Notes: a model not told the origin generated them from the letters alone. Shown: positions 1-9,165, numbered from the stretch's first letter. The stretch is 64,000 nucleotides of DNA from Streptomyces kronopolitis (GCF_014646275.1 NZ_BMND01000009.1:153632-217631), one strand, 5' to 3'. A program made the numbers and translations.

Positions 1-344
1 TCCAGCTCGGGGCCCTTGACACACAGCACGGACACCTCGTGCTTGCGGAGGATCTCGATTCCCTCGGCCCGTTCGCGCCGGTTCCGCCAGAGCCGGCCGA
101 GCATGTAGACGATGATGACGTCGACTTCGCCGCGCTGTACGGCAGCCATGAGGAGCTCGTACTGCGGGCGGCGCTTTCCGTGGGTGGCCGACTTGTCGTT
201 GTCTCGGAAGCGGCGCCCATCGAGGGGGATTCCGCGCCGTTCGGCCAACTCTGCGGTGTCCTCGCCCTGACGGATGACACCGTCTTCGTCACCCTCATCC
301 GCCTTGCTGATGCGCTCGTATGACGCACCCTTCATGTACGTCAC
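1..344 (-). CDS. Serine recombinase / integrase, N-terminal part (runs off the left edge)
   Basis: Site-specific DNA recombinase of the serine (resolvase/invertase) family; only about 114 residues are visible. The protein opens V-T-Y-M-K-G from a GTG at 344 (ATG at 335 is the alternative). Ser in SYERIS is where the family's catalytic nucleophile lies. It is followed by an RQGEDTAELAE segment, DNDKSATHGKRRP, and VDVIIVYMLGRLWRNRRE, which is the usual helix leading to the conserved Arg. In Streptomyces such proteins often integrate islands or phages, so this could be the integrase of a neighbouring element. Domain assignment is by motif; element identity is inference. Confidence 0.85.
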   Translation of the reverse strand, partial: MTYMKGASYERISKADEGDEDGVIRQGEDTAELAERRGIPLDGRRFRDNDKSATHGKRRPQYELLMAAVQRGEVDVIIVYMLGRLWRNRRERAEGIEILRKHEVSVLCVKGPEL

Positions 345-355
345 CAGGCCGTACT

Positions 356-671
356 CAAGGCGCCGCCCGCGGCAAGAACCCCGGCCGTCGAGCCCGACGG
401 CGAGATCCGTGATGGGGCCTGGGTCGCCGATCTCACCAGCGGCGTGCTCGACAGCTGACCTAAAGGCATGCGGCTGATCGTTCGGAAAAAACGACCGCAC
501 CCCGGTGCCCAGTTGAGGATCACGGACGCCGACGGCATGCGGTCACCTGCTTCGCCGCCAACCCCACCGGCCAGCCCATCGCCGGGCTTGGACTCTGCCA
601 CCGTCTGCGGGCACGGGCCGAGGACCGCATCCGGGCTGCCCGCGACCAGCCTGCGGAACTGAGCCTGCCAG
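356..671 (+). pseudogene. IS1380-family transposase remnant
   Basis: A fragment of a DDE transposase on the plus strand. The frame ending near 541 reads GEIRDGAWVADLTSG, then an in-frame TGA at 456, then GMRLIVRKKRPHPGAQLRITD, all familiar from Streptomyces IS1380 transposases. The match continues in the next frame as VTCFAANPTGQPIAGL and RARAEDRIRAARD, so there is a frameshift near 541 as well as the stop. Neither end of the protein and no inverted repeats are visible. It is a dead relic. Confidence 0.75.
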
Positions 672-964
672 CGGTGTCCTCGTCCGTGGCCGGAGGTCGG
701 ATATAGGGGTCGGAAGCTCGTACCGCAGGGGCGTGGGAGGTCACCTCGCTCGAGTTTCGGATATCTCTTGTGCCAGCGGTCGAATAGGACGAGTCCGTCG
801 GGCACAGATTTCCTCACGCTTCCTCGGGGGTCTGTTGTCGGTCTGTCCTGGCAGCTTCACGCGTACCGCGTATCGGGCTTTCACAGGCAACTCTTTCCAC
901 CGCGGCATGTGATTATGCACAGCTGTTCATGGTGCTCTGATCGGACTACCAGTGGTGTCACATT

Positions 965-1207
965 GTGCAAGACCGTGATCCCACACCAGACCCCCGCCTC
1001 CTGTCTCTGGGAATGCAGATCCGCAGAATCAGGGAAGAACGCGGCTACAGCCTCGAACAGCTCGCCGAAAGAAGTGACCTGAGCTTTCGCGGCCTCATTT
1101 ACATCGAGCATGGTCAGCGAAATGCGAGCATCCTCACCGTGGTTGACATTGCGAAGGCCCTCGATGTGACCCCGGGCGAACTCACTGACCACTTGGCGGC
1201 AGAGTGA
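965..1207 (+). CDS. XRE-family helix-turn-helix regulator (80 aa)
   Basis: Small DNA-binding protein made of one Cro/C1-type HTH domain. GMQIRRIREERGYSLEQLAE forms the first helices, and DLSFRGLIYIEHGQRNAS is the recognition-helix region, ending in a DVTPGELTDHL segment. Start is the GTG at 965; no strong ribosome-binding site is seen. It has no C-terminal sensing domain. It stands alone between an IS relic and a non-coding stretch, so its target cannot be deduced. It resembles the short XRE proteins found beside restriction or mobile-element genes. Confidence 0.8.
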   Translation: MQDRDPTPDPRLLSLGMQIRRIREERGYSLEQLAERSDLSFRGLIYIEHGQRNASILTVVDIAKALDVTPGELTDHLAAE

Positions 1208-2000
1208 ACAGGAGCCCACACAGGCCGCGCTGATGGCGAGACGGGCTCGTCGTCTACAGCAGCTACGACCAGGCTTGCGGACGACCAACGGTCGGGGTAA
1301 TGCAGCATCTGCCTCTTCGTGCAGTTCGCGGTCGGCAATGACTCCTGGACGTCGGCGTTGGTGCCGCGGGCGCTGCTACGTCTCGCCACGCGGACAATGG
1401 TGTTCTGGCGATGTGGCAGATCTGCCCCGAGTCAGTAGACGTCTACTGGACCCTTCGCCGGGCGACGTTGAGCGCTGAGGTGCTACGGACCGAGGCCACA
1501 ACCACTGACCAACCGGCTTATCGCCCAGGACGGCCAGGCTTGCGCTCTTCCCTCCCCCTACGCCGCTGTACAGGACCGCCCGGCGCGAGCCATCTCGGCG
1601 TTGAGCCGGGACTCGGACATGGCAGCGAGAGAACTGCTCATGATTCAACCCTACGGGCGGATACGCCTGATACGACGAGACCCCGGCAGGTTCGGCGGGG
1701 CCTCGTCGCGCTCCGAGGATCGGTTCCCTACGAGACGTTCGCCGTCTTTACGCTCGTGTTGCTGACCGGCACGTCGATCCGGTCCCGAGCGACGACGACC
1801 CCGTCCTTGACGACTAGCACTCGACGACGTGCTCGCCCTTGAAGTCCGAGTGCTCGATGCGGACTCCCCGCTTGCTCGAGTCGACGATCTGGCCGCAGAT
1901 CTTGTCCGGCCGCTCGGCTTCCGGAGGGGGAGCTGAGCAGTGCAGCGGACCGCTGAGCGATGATGTTGCCAGAGGGACGGAGTCGATCGGGGGGCCTGCC
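1208..2000. other. Stretch without a supportable gene
   Basis: Open frames on both strands here are short and look like neither a known family nor clean coding sequence. A minus-strand frame around 1810-1930 (KICGQIVDSSKRGVRIEHSD) reads somewhat protein-like and may be a relic, but I cannot name it. Confidence 0.4.
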
Positions 2001-2571
2001 ATGCATCTGAGTCGCGTCAAGGTGAGCGGTCTACGCGCGAGCGCAGCGTCGCCAATGAGCTGCGACCTTCCTGGCAGGTTCAGTGTGATGATCGGGCCCA
2101 ACGGCGCGGGTAAGACCACACTCACCGACGCGATCTACCTCGCGCACCCAGGAAACCGGTTTCCGGTGCTCCCGAGGCCGACTTCGGCCGCGCTGGCATC
2201 GCCTGATGCCGGCGTCGAGCGCAGCATCGACATCTCGTACGCCCTGGCCGACGACCTTCACGCCGAGGGACGCCTCGGCCACGAGCTTCACACCACAGGG
2301 CACCGCCGGCTCGGCGGAGCTGCTGGAGCTGCTGGAGCTGCTGGACGGGAACGGGATCGAAACAGGGGTGCGGCAGGTGTTGTCCGCGGTCGTGGCCGTG
2401 CTCGGCCGTGCCGACCCCGGTGGCGATCCGGCGATGTTGCGGGCCTCGGTGACCAGGCTGCGGCTGGGGATGGCCCACCATCGGTCCCTGGAGGCCAAGG
2501 GCAAGAGCGAGCAAACCAAAGGTGGCCTCAAGCAGGCAGGACAGAACATCAAGGGCGTCTTCAAGCGCTGA
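2001..2571 (+). pseudogene. AAA/RecF-type ATPase remnant merged with a CsbD-like tail
   Basis: From the ATG at 2001 (GGGGGG upstream) the protein reads MHLSRVKVSGLRAS, then FSVMIGPNGAGKTTLTDAIY, a Walker A of the kind found in OLD/RecF/SMC-like ATPases. After about 95 residues the resemblance stops. A different frame ending at 2571 carries LEAKGKSEQTKGGLKQAG followed by VFKR, which looks like the end of CsbD-family stress proteins. The two pieces are in different frames, so at least one deletion and frameshift joined unrelated genes. Walker B and the rest of the ATPase are missing. Confidence 0.65.
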
Positions 2572-2759
2572 CCGAGCGTTCCGCGGCCCGGCTGGCGAGT
2601 GCCGGCCGGGCCGACACTACCGGTCTGACATCTTCGCCCGGCGGAGCCTACCGGGGATCTACCAGTGTACGGTCCGGTGCCCGAAGAGGTGCCAGTAGGC
2701 AGGGTGGCCAACGTGAACGGCCAGCGGGTGTTGCCATGGCGCCGATGGCAGTTCCGCGA

Positions 2760-2932
2760 TTTGTGGGTCCACGCTGCGGCAAGATGACTCGATCAGTATT
2801 GCCAGGGTTGCGACCGCACACTGCTGCTGCGCAAAGCGCGTACCACCCCAGTAAGGGTCGTTTCGGCCGACCAGAAGGCCAAGCTCGGTGGTTAATGCGA
2901 CGCCGACACCAAACGGAAGACTAAATCACCGT
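2760..2932 (-). pseudogene. C-terminal fragment of an integral membrane protein, related to the gene at 6103-6684
   Basis: The minus strand reads GVGVALTTELGLLVGRNDPY followed by WGGTRFAQ. The intact gene at 6103-6684 has GVGFALTTDELRLLVGRNDP and YWGRGQRFAH. The nucleotide match is also clear over about 75 bases. The fragment lacks one codon of the DEL motif and has no N-terminal half, so it is a diverged second copy that has decayed. Confidence 0.75.
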
Positions 2933-3346
2933 TCCGGCCGCTCGCCGCGGGTGAGCAGGAATGTACCCGACTGGGCCTTTTGCAGCTGGCCCTTCGAGAC
3001 TTGAGCAGGGAGTTCTGCGCTCATCAGAGACATGCTCTCTACTCCCGCAAGCTGCTGTGCGTCCCACACCACCCACACTAGGTTCCAGCGGCCCATGGCC
3101 AAAACGTCCCCGCCAACGCCACGAGACGGACTCCGGCGGCGCGTTTTCCAGCAGCCCCTGCATCTTGCGGCCGGACCCCTGTCGGTCCCGCTCAGGGTGC
3201 GCTCGCCGGCACCTTGAACAGAATGTTGGTGAGGGCAGAGCTCGGCGTACGCCTCCTCGGCTGCCGGCAGGGATCCCCCACCTGACACGTGTCCAATGCC
3301 AGCCCACAGGGCGACAGCCTGACCAACCACGAAGAGGACGCCCGCG

Positions 3347-3703
3347 ATGACCTCCACGACCTCGGCCGGCGAGATCGCCTGCCCACCGCGGGCCGGCACG
3401 TTGTACGACGTAATGGAACTCATCTTGGACCGGGGAATGGTCATCGATGTGTTCGTCCGGGTTTCACTGGTCGGCATCGAAATCCTTAAGCTCGATGTCC
3501 GGATCGTCGTGGCAAGTGTCGATACCTATCTGCGGTTCGCCGAGGCGTGCAACCGGCTGGACTTGGAACGCGATTCGGGCACCGTCACCGTTCCCGAGCT
3601 GTTCGGTGGCCAAGCAGGCAAGAAAATCGCCAAAAATAAAGCCAAGAAGGCAGTTCATGCCGTTGGTGATAAAGTGCGTGAGGCAGTCGGAGCCGGCGAG
3701 TAA
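3347..3703 (+). CDS. gvpA: Gas vesicle structural protein GvpA/GvpJ family
   Basis: Small amphipathic protein of the GvpA family, which polymerises into the wall of gas vesicles. The core begins GTLYDVMELILDRGMVIDVF and continues VRVSLVGIEILKLDVRIVVA, then SVDTYLRFAEACNRLDLE, the hallmark order of the family. A C-terminal Lys/Ala-rich tail (residues about 90-118) goes beyond the conserved core, as in Streptomyces copies. ATG at 3347 is preceded by AAGAGGA. None of the usual partners (gvpO, F, G, J, L, S, K) is next to it, so it is probably an orphan left from a larger cluster and unlikely to make vesicles alone. Confidence 0.88.
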   Translation: MTSTTSAGEIACPPRAGTLYDVMELILDRGMVIDVFVRVSLVGIEILKLDVRIVVASVDTYLRFAEACNRLDLERDSGTVTVPELFGGQAGKKIAKNKAKKAVHAVGDKVREAVGAGE

Positions 3704-4002
3704 GGAGCGTATGCTACTTCCCGTCGGCTTATCCATCGTGTGTCCGAGATGCCGGGTGTTCACACGCAAGTTCTCCAGCGGCCGTGTGCCCAGTGGCTAG
3801 GTGGCGTGGCGGCGGCCTTGAGCGCAATGTCGACAATGGCCCTCTTTACGTCATCGGACATCTGGTGTGGATGAACTATCTGAGTGAACTGGGTGGCAGG
3901 TGGCGGCGGTGATATCAGCAGCACGCACATTTGGAGGCGCTGGCACCACCCTGCGCAGGAGTGGACGCCTGCCGGTGCAGGGGACACGGGGGTGCCAGTC
4001 CG
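3704..4002. other. Non-coding stretch after gvpA
   Basis: No further gvp gene is present. A short minus-strand frame (MSDDVKRAIVDIALKAAA) is the only protein-like run and is too short to call. Confidence 0.4.
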
Positions 4003-5082
4003 TTAGCCGGGGTGCGCGGCCGGTGGAGGAGCGCCGGTGCCGACTGCGTGCAGATGGTCCAACGCCTGTCGATAGGAGTCGAAGATGCCGGTTTCGGCGT
4101 AGGGCAGGCCGAGTGCTTCGCAGTGCTCACGCACCAGGGCCCGGGCCTCTGGCAGTGAGTGGCTGGGCATGCTCGGGAATAGATGGTGTTCGATCTGGTA
4201 GTTCAGACTGCCCAGCATGCACGCGGTGACCCGGCCACCGCGTACGTTGCGTGAGGTGAGGACCTGGGTGCGCAGGAAGTCGAGTTTGTCTTCGGCTGAG
4301 GGCATCGGCATCCCTTTGTGATTGGGCGCGAACGAGGCTCCCAGGTACAAGCCGAACAGGCCCTGCTGGACGAGGGTGAACACGATCAGTTTGGCGGGGG
4401 AGAGGACCAGCGCAAGGGCGGTGAAGTAGGCAGCGGCGTGCAGGAGCAGCAGTGCCCCTTCGACGGCCACCGGTGCGGGAGCACCCGGGCACCTGTGGCG
4501 CAGTGCGCGGACCGATGCTACGTGCAGATTCCACCCTTCCATCAGCAGCAGCGGAAAGAACAGTGCAGCCTGATGGCGGGTCCACCAGGCACGGACGCCC
4601 CGTCGGGCTGCCGCGTCGCCCGGGATGAAGACCAAAGCGCCCGTGCCGACGTCAGGGTCGCGTTCGGGCTGGTTGGGGTGCGCGTGGTGGCGGTTGTGCT
4701 TGTCCACCCACCAGCCGAACCCCAGCCCGATCAGCAGGTTCCCGAAGAACAGCCCGGTCAGATCGCAGGCACGCTTGTTCGGGAAGAGCTGCCGGTGGCC
4801 CGCTTCGTGGCCGCGAAAACCGCACTGGGTGAAGGCGAAGGCGAGAACCACGGCTACAGCGAGCTGCCACCAGGAGTCGCCGACGATGACGAAGAGCATC
4901 CAGCCCAGGGTCGTCAGCACCCCGGTCCCCACCAGCCTGGCGGCACTGCGGAGCGGCCGCCGGCGCAGCAGTCCCGCGCTCCTGACCCGTCGGGACAGTT
5001 CGGCGTAGTCGCTGCCGGCACGCGCAGCTCGCATCCCTGTGCCCCCGGCGGCGCGCTGCCGCGCATCACTGCTCAGTGCCAT
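4003..5082 (-). CDS. Membrane fatty acid desaturase (acyl-lipid/acyl-CoA type, 359 aa)
   Basis: Integral membrane di-iron desaturase that introduces a double bond into acyl chains. All three histidine boxes are present: HEAGH near residue 115, HNRHH near 150, and QIEHH near 295. Four or more hydrophobic stretches surround them (for example TTLGWMLFVIVG and LTGLFFGNLLIGLGFGWWV). Start chosen at ATG 5082 because GGAGAAG lies just upstream. The same frame stays open for another 220 codons upstream but that part looks non-coding. It has no operon partner. It may adjust membrane fluidity or modify acyl chains of the nearby phenolic-lipid cluster; the latter is speculation. Confidence 0.9.
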   Translation of the reverse strand: MALSSDARQRAAGGTGMRAARAGSDYAELSRRVRSAGLLRRRPLRSAARLVGTGVLTTLGWMLFVIVGDSWWQLAVAVVLAFAFTQCGFRGHEAGHRQLFPNKRACDLTGLFFGNLLIGLGFGWWVDKHNRHHAHPNQPERDPDVGTGALVFIPGDAAARRGVRAWWTRHQAALFFPLLLMEGWNLHVASVRALRHRCPGAPAPVAVEGALLLLHAAAYFTALALVLSPAKLIVFTLVQQGLFGLYLGASFAPNHKGMPMPSAEDKLDFLRTQVLTSRNVRGGRVTACMLGSLNYQIEHHLFPSMPSHSLPEARALVREHCEALGLPYAETGIFDSYRQALDHLHAVGTGAPPPAAHPG

Positions 5083-6102
5083 CGCTTCTCCATTCTTGTA
5101 CCGGGCGCTTGGTTGACCTCGTGTGCGAGACCGAAGGAGTGCCACGCTGAGTGCTGCCATTACCGGTGCGGCCCAGGCCGGACCACGGCCGGCGAACCCG
5201 CAGCACACGGCAGCGCCTGCCAGGACGATCGAGGCGGTCACCCGTGCGCTACGCGGGCGAACCCGAGCCAGGTGGGCCCGGAGACGGTCGCCAGTCGTTC
5301 CCATCCAGGACATACGCCGCTGGAGTCGAGGCCCGCAGAGGATCAAGTGCTCTTCGATGACATTGCATGCGTGTTGATCATCGACGGGCACGGGCACTCC
5401 CCGCCCTTGGGCCCAGGCGATCCGTGACAACCGGCTATCAGCCGTGCACGATGCGGGCGTCGACCCAGGGCCCGGGGGCCCATGATGCCGTGACGATGAC
5501 CACCGACCGGTTCTCAGGCGGGGCTTGGCTACCAAGGACCCCCGGTCGCCCCATGCGGCCATTCTCGCGCATGCTTGGAGTCTCCGCAGAACAGCGCAGC
5601 CGCAGCGCGTTATCGCGCTAAGGTCGACGTGCATGGCTTCACTGCCGGCATCGGTCCCGGACCGGAGAGGATGCGACGCCCCGACCGCTCGCCCAATTGG
5701 CGCTCCCGGCTCCCGGAACTGACGGTCGTGCTCCACGCTGTCCACCTCTGCGGCCGTGGCATCAAGGACGCCGGCGACTATCGAGACGCCGGGACTGGGG
5801 GCGTAGTCATCACGGTAGAACTTCCCTTCACCTGACCACCGACCACCTGGGCTGACCAGCTGGTCGTGAGCGACGCCTCACCCCTGATCAGCGACGTGCA
5901 AAGCCGTTACGCAATCCATCAGCGGTATCTCCCGGCGCTCCGGGCCAGAGCTCATGCGGGCACGGGACCCGTGACCACGGCATGCTGTGCCTCGGCACAT
6001 GCCGGATGTTGCGGCAGACGTCCTCCCTCTAAGGGCAGGGGCTCCTGCTCGCCCGCTTACCGGAGTTGGCCACGCTCCGCCCTTGTGAGGTGGTTCGGAG
6101 AG
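5083..6102. other. About 1 kb without a recognisable gene
   Basis: The minus frame upstream of the desaturase stays open to 5745 and contains one hydrophobic run (VTASIVLAGAAVCCGFAG) but has no family signature or good start. Plus-strand frames are compositionally random. I see no promoter or repeat that I can defend. Confidence 0.4.
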
Positions 6103-6684
6103 TCACTGGTGCTGGGGCTGCTGGCGGCCTCGGCGGACGATGTCGGCGCCGATACCCAAAGCGGCCAGCAACGCGACCGCGCCCTGCGCGTGCGCGAAGC
6201 GTTGGCCGCGGCCCCAGTACGGGTCGTTGCGGCCGACCAGGAGGCGAAGCTCGTCGGTGGTCAGTGCGAACCCGACGCCGAGCGGCAGGCTCAGCAACCG
6301 CTCCAGCCGTCCGGGGCGCACGAGCAGAGCAGTACCAGCCACGGTGAATCCGATGGCCATCCCCGGGAGGAAATGGTGCACGCGTATGGCGTTACTGCTG
6401 GGGATCGCCAGCAGCCACCGGACCCGGCTTCGCATCCTGGGCAGGGCCCGGCGCCGTTCGCGCACGTAGTTGAGGATCCGGGATGTCGCAATGGTGACGG
6501 CGAAGCTCGTGGACATACCGAACAGGGCCTGCTCAGGTCCCGGCGTGCTGTCGTACCCGCCGATGACGATCCGCGCCGCTCCGGCCACCGGAACGGGCTG
6601 CCGTCGCCCTTCCCTCTGCGGCCCTTGCCGCGGCTCGTTCTGTTCCTCCAGCTGGGGCCCCACGTCCCCGCTCGCCTGCGACAT
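6103..6684 (-). CDS. Integral membrane protein of unknown function (193 aa)
   Basis: Start ATG 6684 is set by a strong AAGGAGG site. After a charged, Gln-rich N-terminal 45 residues, hydrophobic segments follow around SFAVTIATSRILNYV, IRVHHFLPGMAIGFTVAGTA and LLSLPLGVGFALTT, and near the end VALLAALGIGADIV. The HH pair in the second segment, the TDEL motif and NDPYW recall an actinobacterial family of unnamed membrane proteins with an IHHxxWG signature. Function is unknown. A decayed relative lies at 2760-2932. Confidence 0.8.
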   Translation of the reverse strand: MSQASGDVGPQLEEQNEPRQGPQREGRRQPVPVAGAARIVIGGYDSTPGPEQALFGMSTSFAVTIATSRILNYVRERRRALPRMRSRVRWLLAIPSSNAIRVHHFLPGMAIGFTVAGTALLVRPGRLERLLSLPLGVGFALTTDELRLLVGRNDPYWGRGQRFAHAQGAVALLAALGIGADIVRRGRQQPQHQ

Positions 6685-7017
6685 GCTGCCCTCCTTGAGC
6701 TGCTGATATAGCTATCTTCCGTCGCAGAATCTGATTTCCCTTGTCGACAGAATGCCTCCACGTCCATCGCACACCCGCGCACACGACGGAGCAACGTGGA
6801 CGACTGATCAGCCGCCGACCCTTCTTGGTGCAACCCGCCCCAGTTGCCACCCGGGGCTGATCGTCGATGGTTTCCCTACGAAGGTGTGTGATGCCACCAC
6901 GCCACCCAGTACGCGGTACGCGCCACGATGCCCAACGGCGAGCGCTCCGGCAGGCGGGCCTTGACCGGAGTAGGCGAGGTCGTCTCGCCAGCCAAGGCGA
7001 TGTCGAATACCTGGACG

Positions 7018-7129
7018 GGGGGCGTACTACCCGCCCACCGTGCTGGCCCGGGTGCCGGACGGCTCCGGCATCCTCACCGAGGAGTTGTTCGGCCCGTGGG
7101 CACCGTGCAGGTCTTCGATGCCGAGTAGG
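7018..7129 (+). pseudogene. Aldehyde dehydrogenase C-terminal remnant
   Basis: A short run reads YYPPTVLARVPDGSGILTEE followed by LFGPW, the conserved block of aldehyde/succinate-semialdehyde dehydrogenases around the EEIFGP motif. After PWAP the match continues in another frame as VQVFDAE and a stop. The catalytic Cys and cofactor domain are absent. It is a relic of a larger gene. Confidence 0.6.
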
Positions 7130-7243
7130 GACTTCACCTCCCCGGGACGGGCCCGTTCCTTGCTCACGGTGAGGGCGGCGACTTCCTTGGCATGCTTCTC
7201 GGACGTGCCGCATTCCTGGCCTGCTCCCTAATGTGCTCGTGAG
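7130..7243 (-). pseudogene. Remnant related to the gene at 27923-28249 (plasmid-stabilisation-like)
   Basis: The minus strand gives EHIREQARN, then after a frameshift CGTSEKHAKEVAALTVSKER and ARPGEVK. The intact protein at 27923 has EHIKEQAEERGTSHRRAKEI followed by AARTVNKERARSGEAK. The correspondence residue by residue shows a decayed second copy, lacking both ends. Confidence 0.65.
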
Positions 7244-7320
7244 GGCCCGGGTTCGGGTGATGTCTCCCAGATGCCGAACCGGTGTAGCCCCCGGGGCGTC
7301 CGGTGCGGCAGCCGAGCTGT

Positions 7321-7455
7321 TTAGGCGGCCAGGCCGGTGGTGGCCGCTTCTGTCTGCAGACCGTGAGAGGTGACCAGTCGGGCGCTGCCGTCGGCCAGCC
7401 GGTAGGACAGGCCCACCACGGCCGTCCGAACCGGCGGGTAGAACCGGGCTGGCTG
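7321..7455 (-). pseudogene. Short C-terminal protein fragment, possibly carbonic-anhydrase-like
   Basis: The frame ending at TAA 7321 reads VRTAVVGLSYRLADGSARLV then TSHGLQTE. The VVGLxYxLxxGxxxLV pattern resembles the C-terminal strand of beta-carbonic anhydrases, but the piece is too short to be sure. No start or zinc ligands are visible. Confidence 0.3.
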
Positions 7456-7489
7456 GTGGGGGCGCTGAGTTCGAACGCCGCGGCGGGAA

Positions 7490-7837
7490 CTAGCCACGCA
7501 GTGCGTCGCGCCGCCAGGGGCACGGCTCCACCCCGCTGCACGGCCGCCGCCGCGCGGTGGGCACGTTGTCGTACACGCTGATCACCTCCCGTATGTCGTC
7601 GGCGGGCCGTCGGGCCATCACGGCCGGGGCGCGCGGGGCCGGGACCGGCAGGGCCTCGGACATCGGGAGCGTCCGGTCAGCGGGGAGCAGGCTCTGGTCG
7701 GCCTCCAGGCTGGCGTTCAGCTCGGCCAGTAGTTCCTCAACCGGGGGTGTCTCACTCGGCCGCGAGTTCAGCCAGCCGGGTGCGGACACGCAGGTCGTGT
7801 TCGGTGCCGTCGCTGTAGGGGAGTTTCGCGGCCGCAC
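7490..7837 (-). CDS. Hypothetical small island protein
   Basis: The middle of this frame (PPVEELLAELNASLEADQSL then LPADRTLP) looks like genuine helical protein, but the first 30 codons overlap the end of the 47-residue gene at 7752-7895 in another frame and look random. A better start could have been lost just after that gene's TGA. No family recognised. It is the last member of a minus-strand string of small genes. Confidence 0.4.
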   Translation of the reverse strand: MRPRNSPTATAPNTTCVSAPGWLNSRPSETPPVEELLAELNASLEADQSLLPADRTLPMSEALPVPAPRAPAVMARRPADDIREVISVYDNVPTARRRPCSGVEPCPWRRDALRG

Positions 7838-7895
7838 TCACCGGGCATCGTTCGTCTCGTTGGCAGGGTCGGGCGGCTCCTCGCGCTTCGTTCAT
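7752..7895 (-). CDS. Very small hypothetical protein (47 aa)
   Basis: Starts at ATG 7895 inside an ATGA overlap with the stop of the preceding gene and ends ...DLRVRTRLAELAAE. The overlap implies coupled translation within the island operon that runs from about 8890 leftwards. No known domain. Confidence 0.5.
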   Translation of the reverse strand: MNEARGAARPCQRDERCPVSAAAKLPYSDGTEHDLRVRTRLAELAAE

Positions 7896-8128
7896 GCCGT
7901 CTGCTGCCCACCGGCCAGGCAGGCGTCACACCATCGCTGCCCGGGCTCTGTCAGGTCTTCCGGCACGTCGCGGATGCCGCCCGGCACGCTGGTGCCTGGT
8001 TCGCCGCACGCGACGGTGTGGAGATCGCAGTTGCCGTCGCACGAGTCGGGATCGGTCGGCGTGTGCCAGACGATCTCCGCGGGGCCGAGGGCGCCGGCGG
8101 GGTGTACGCGTTCGGCAGTGGCGAGCAT
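7892..8128 (-). CDS. Small Cys-rich hypothetical protein (78 aa)
   Basis: ATG 8128 follows a GAGGAG site and begins one base after the preceding stop. The sequence holds CDGNCDLHTVACG and a C-terminal WCDACLAGG; the spaced Cys pairs could bind zinc. Genes of this size and style are common in Streptomyces conjugative islands. Function unknown. Confidence 0.65.
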   Translation of the reverse strand: MLATAERVHPAGALGPAEIVWHTPTDPDSCDGNCDLHTVACGEPGTSVPGGIRDVPEDLTEPGQRWCDACLAGGQQTA

Positions 8129-8129
8129 G

Positions 8130-8699
8130 TCACGTCTCCTCAGGAGTCTGTTGGGCGGTGCGGGGCACGGGTACCAAGGCGCCGGGCGGCAGGCCTTCGC
8201 GGAGCACCTCGTTGAGCTGGGCTCGGAAGGGGTGGGCTCCGTAGGTGAGGACGGCGTCGTCCCCCCGGACCTTGCGGTGGGCGGCACGGAAGGTGTCGGT
8301 CAGCGGCAAGCCCCAGTAGAGGGCGGCGTAGCCGTCTACGAGTGCGGGGTCGGCGACGTGGCCGTCCGCCGTCAGGCACCAAGCGTGCTCGACAGCGCCG
8401 TATGGCGTGTGGTCGGCGGTGGAGGGGACAAGGACGTAACCCTCGCAGTAGGTCCAGCCCTCGCGGTCGGCACAGGCGTGGGCGGCCGCGAAGCACTCCC
8501 CCGGGCGCTGGGGGCCGCCGGGCCAGGGGGTCGGGGCGTACAGCCGCCCGCGGGTGAGCACGAGGTCCGCGAACGTAGGGTGCACCCAGTCGCGGCAGTG
8601 GTCGGGAGCCAGCGGGCGGTTGAACTCCAGGCCGGCGCGCAGCTGGTTCACCGGGTCGTCGTTGACCGCGGTTGTCCCGGCTGGTTGACCGGTGCTCAT
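8130..8699 (-). CDS. Conserved hypothetical island protein (189 aa)
   Basis: Starts at ATG 8699, overlapping the previous gene's stop (ATGA). The centre reads WTYCEGYVLVPSTADHTPYG followed by AVEHAWCLTADGHVADPAL. The HAWxxxxDGxVxDP pattern is shared by phage and island proteins of unknown function. Soluble, no membrane segment. It belongs to the overlapping string of small genes between 7490 and 8890. Confidence 0.65.
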   Translation of the reverse strand: MSTGQPAGTTAVNDDPVNQLRAGLEFNRPLAPDHCRDWVHPTFADLVLTRGRLYAPTPWPGGPQRPGECFAAAHACADREGWTYCEGYVLVPSTADHTPYGAVEHAWCLTADGHVADPALVDGYAALYWGLPLTDTFRAAHRKVRGDDAVLTYGAHPFRAQLNEVLREGLPPGALVPVPRTAQQTPEET

Positions 8700-8887
8700 G
8701 CCCGCTCCCAGGGGCTGCCGGGGCGGCGCGCGACGAGGTAGACGCCCTGGTGGCACTCGGCGCTGTCGGCAACGGTCCACTCGGCCCGTTCACGGGAGAT
8801 GCGGCCCAGGTTCTCGATGTCGGGGGCCTGGGTGGAGGCGATGCCGTACTCGACCGGCACGTCGGGGGCGGGCGTTGTGGTCATCAT
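8696..8887 (-). CDS. Small hypothetical protein (63 aa; a longer start is possible)
   Basis: From ATG 8887 the product ends AECHQGVYLVARRPGSPWER followed by A, and its TGA overlaps the next ATG. The same frame is open up to ATG 9169, and the upstream part (RDRHLRVTGIEPGDRAVCLF) also looks protein-like, so the true gene may be 157 residues. No clear ribosome-binding site settles the start. Function unknown. Confidence 0.5.
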   Translation of the reverse strand: MMTTTPAPDVPVEYGIASTQAPDIENLGRISRERAEWTVADSAECHQGVYLVARRPGSPWERA

Positions 8888-9165
8888 CGGTCCGTCCGGT
8901 CTGCGGAGTGGCGTCGAGGGCGTCGTAGCGGCGCGGGCGTAGTCGGGAGGGGTGGCTGCGGTGGCGCCTGGGTCGTGCTCGAAGAGGCAGACCGCGCGGT
9001 CACCGGGCTCGATCCCGGTGACCCGCAGATGGCGGTCCCGGTTGGCCGTGTACAGGTCGCGCTCCGTCCTTCGGCCTGTGCTCGCCGGGATCTCCCTCGC
9101 CACCTGCTCCCCCGCTCTCCCGGGCCGTCCGGGCAAGTCGTTGCGGGCGCCTGAGGGCCCCATTC

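Noticed and set aside
1728..2125. Overlapping minus-strand frames near 1.7-2.1 kb
   Set aside because: Short, no start signals, partly antisense to the ATPase remnant. A relic is possible but not nameable.
2926..3477. A minus-strand frame with a hydrophobic stretch overlapping gvpA's start
   Set aside because: The hydrophobic run is antisense to gvpA and to its upstream region; no family match or start signal.
5083..5745. A 220-codon upstream extension of the desaturase frame
   Set aside because: It lacks family signal, is Arg/Ser-rich and has no ribosome-binding site, while ATG 5082 has a good one. Not taken as part of the protein.
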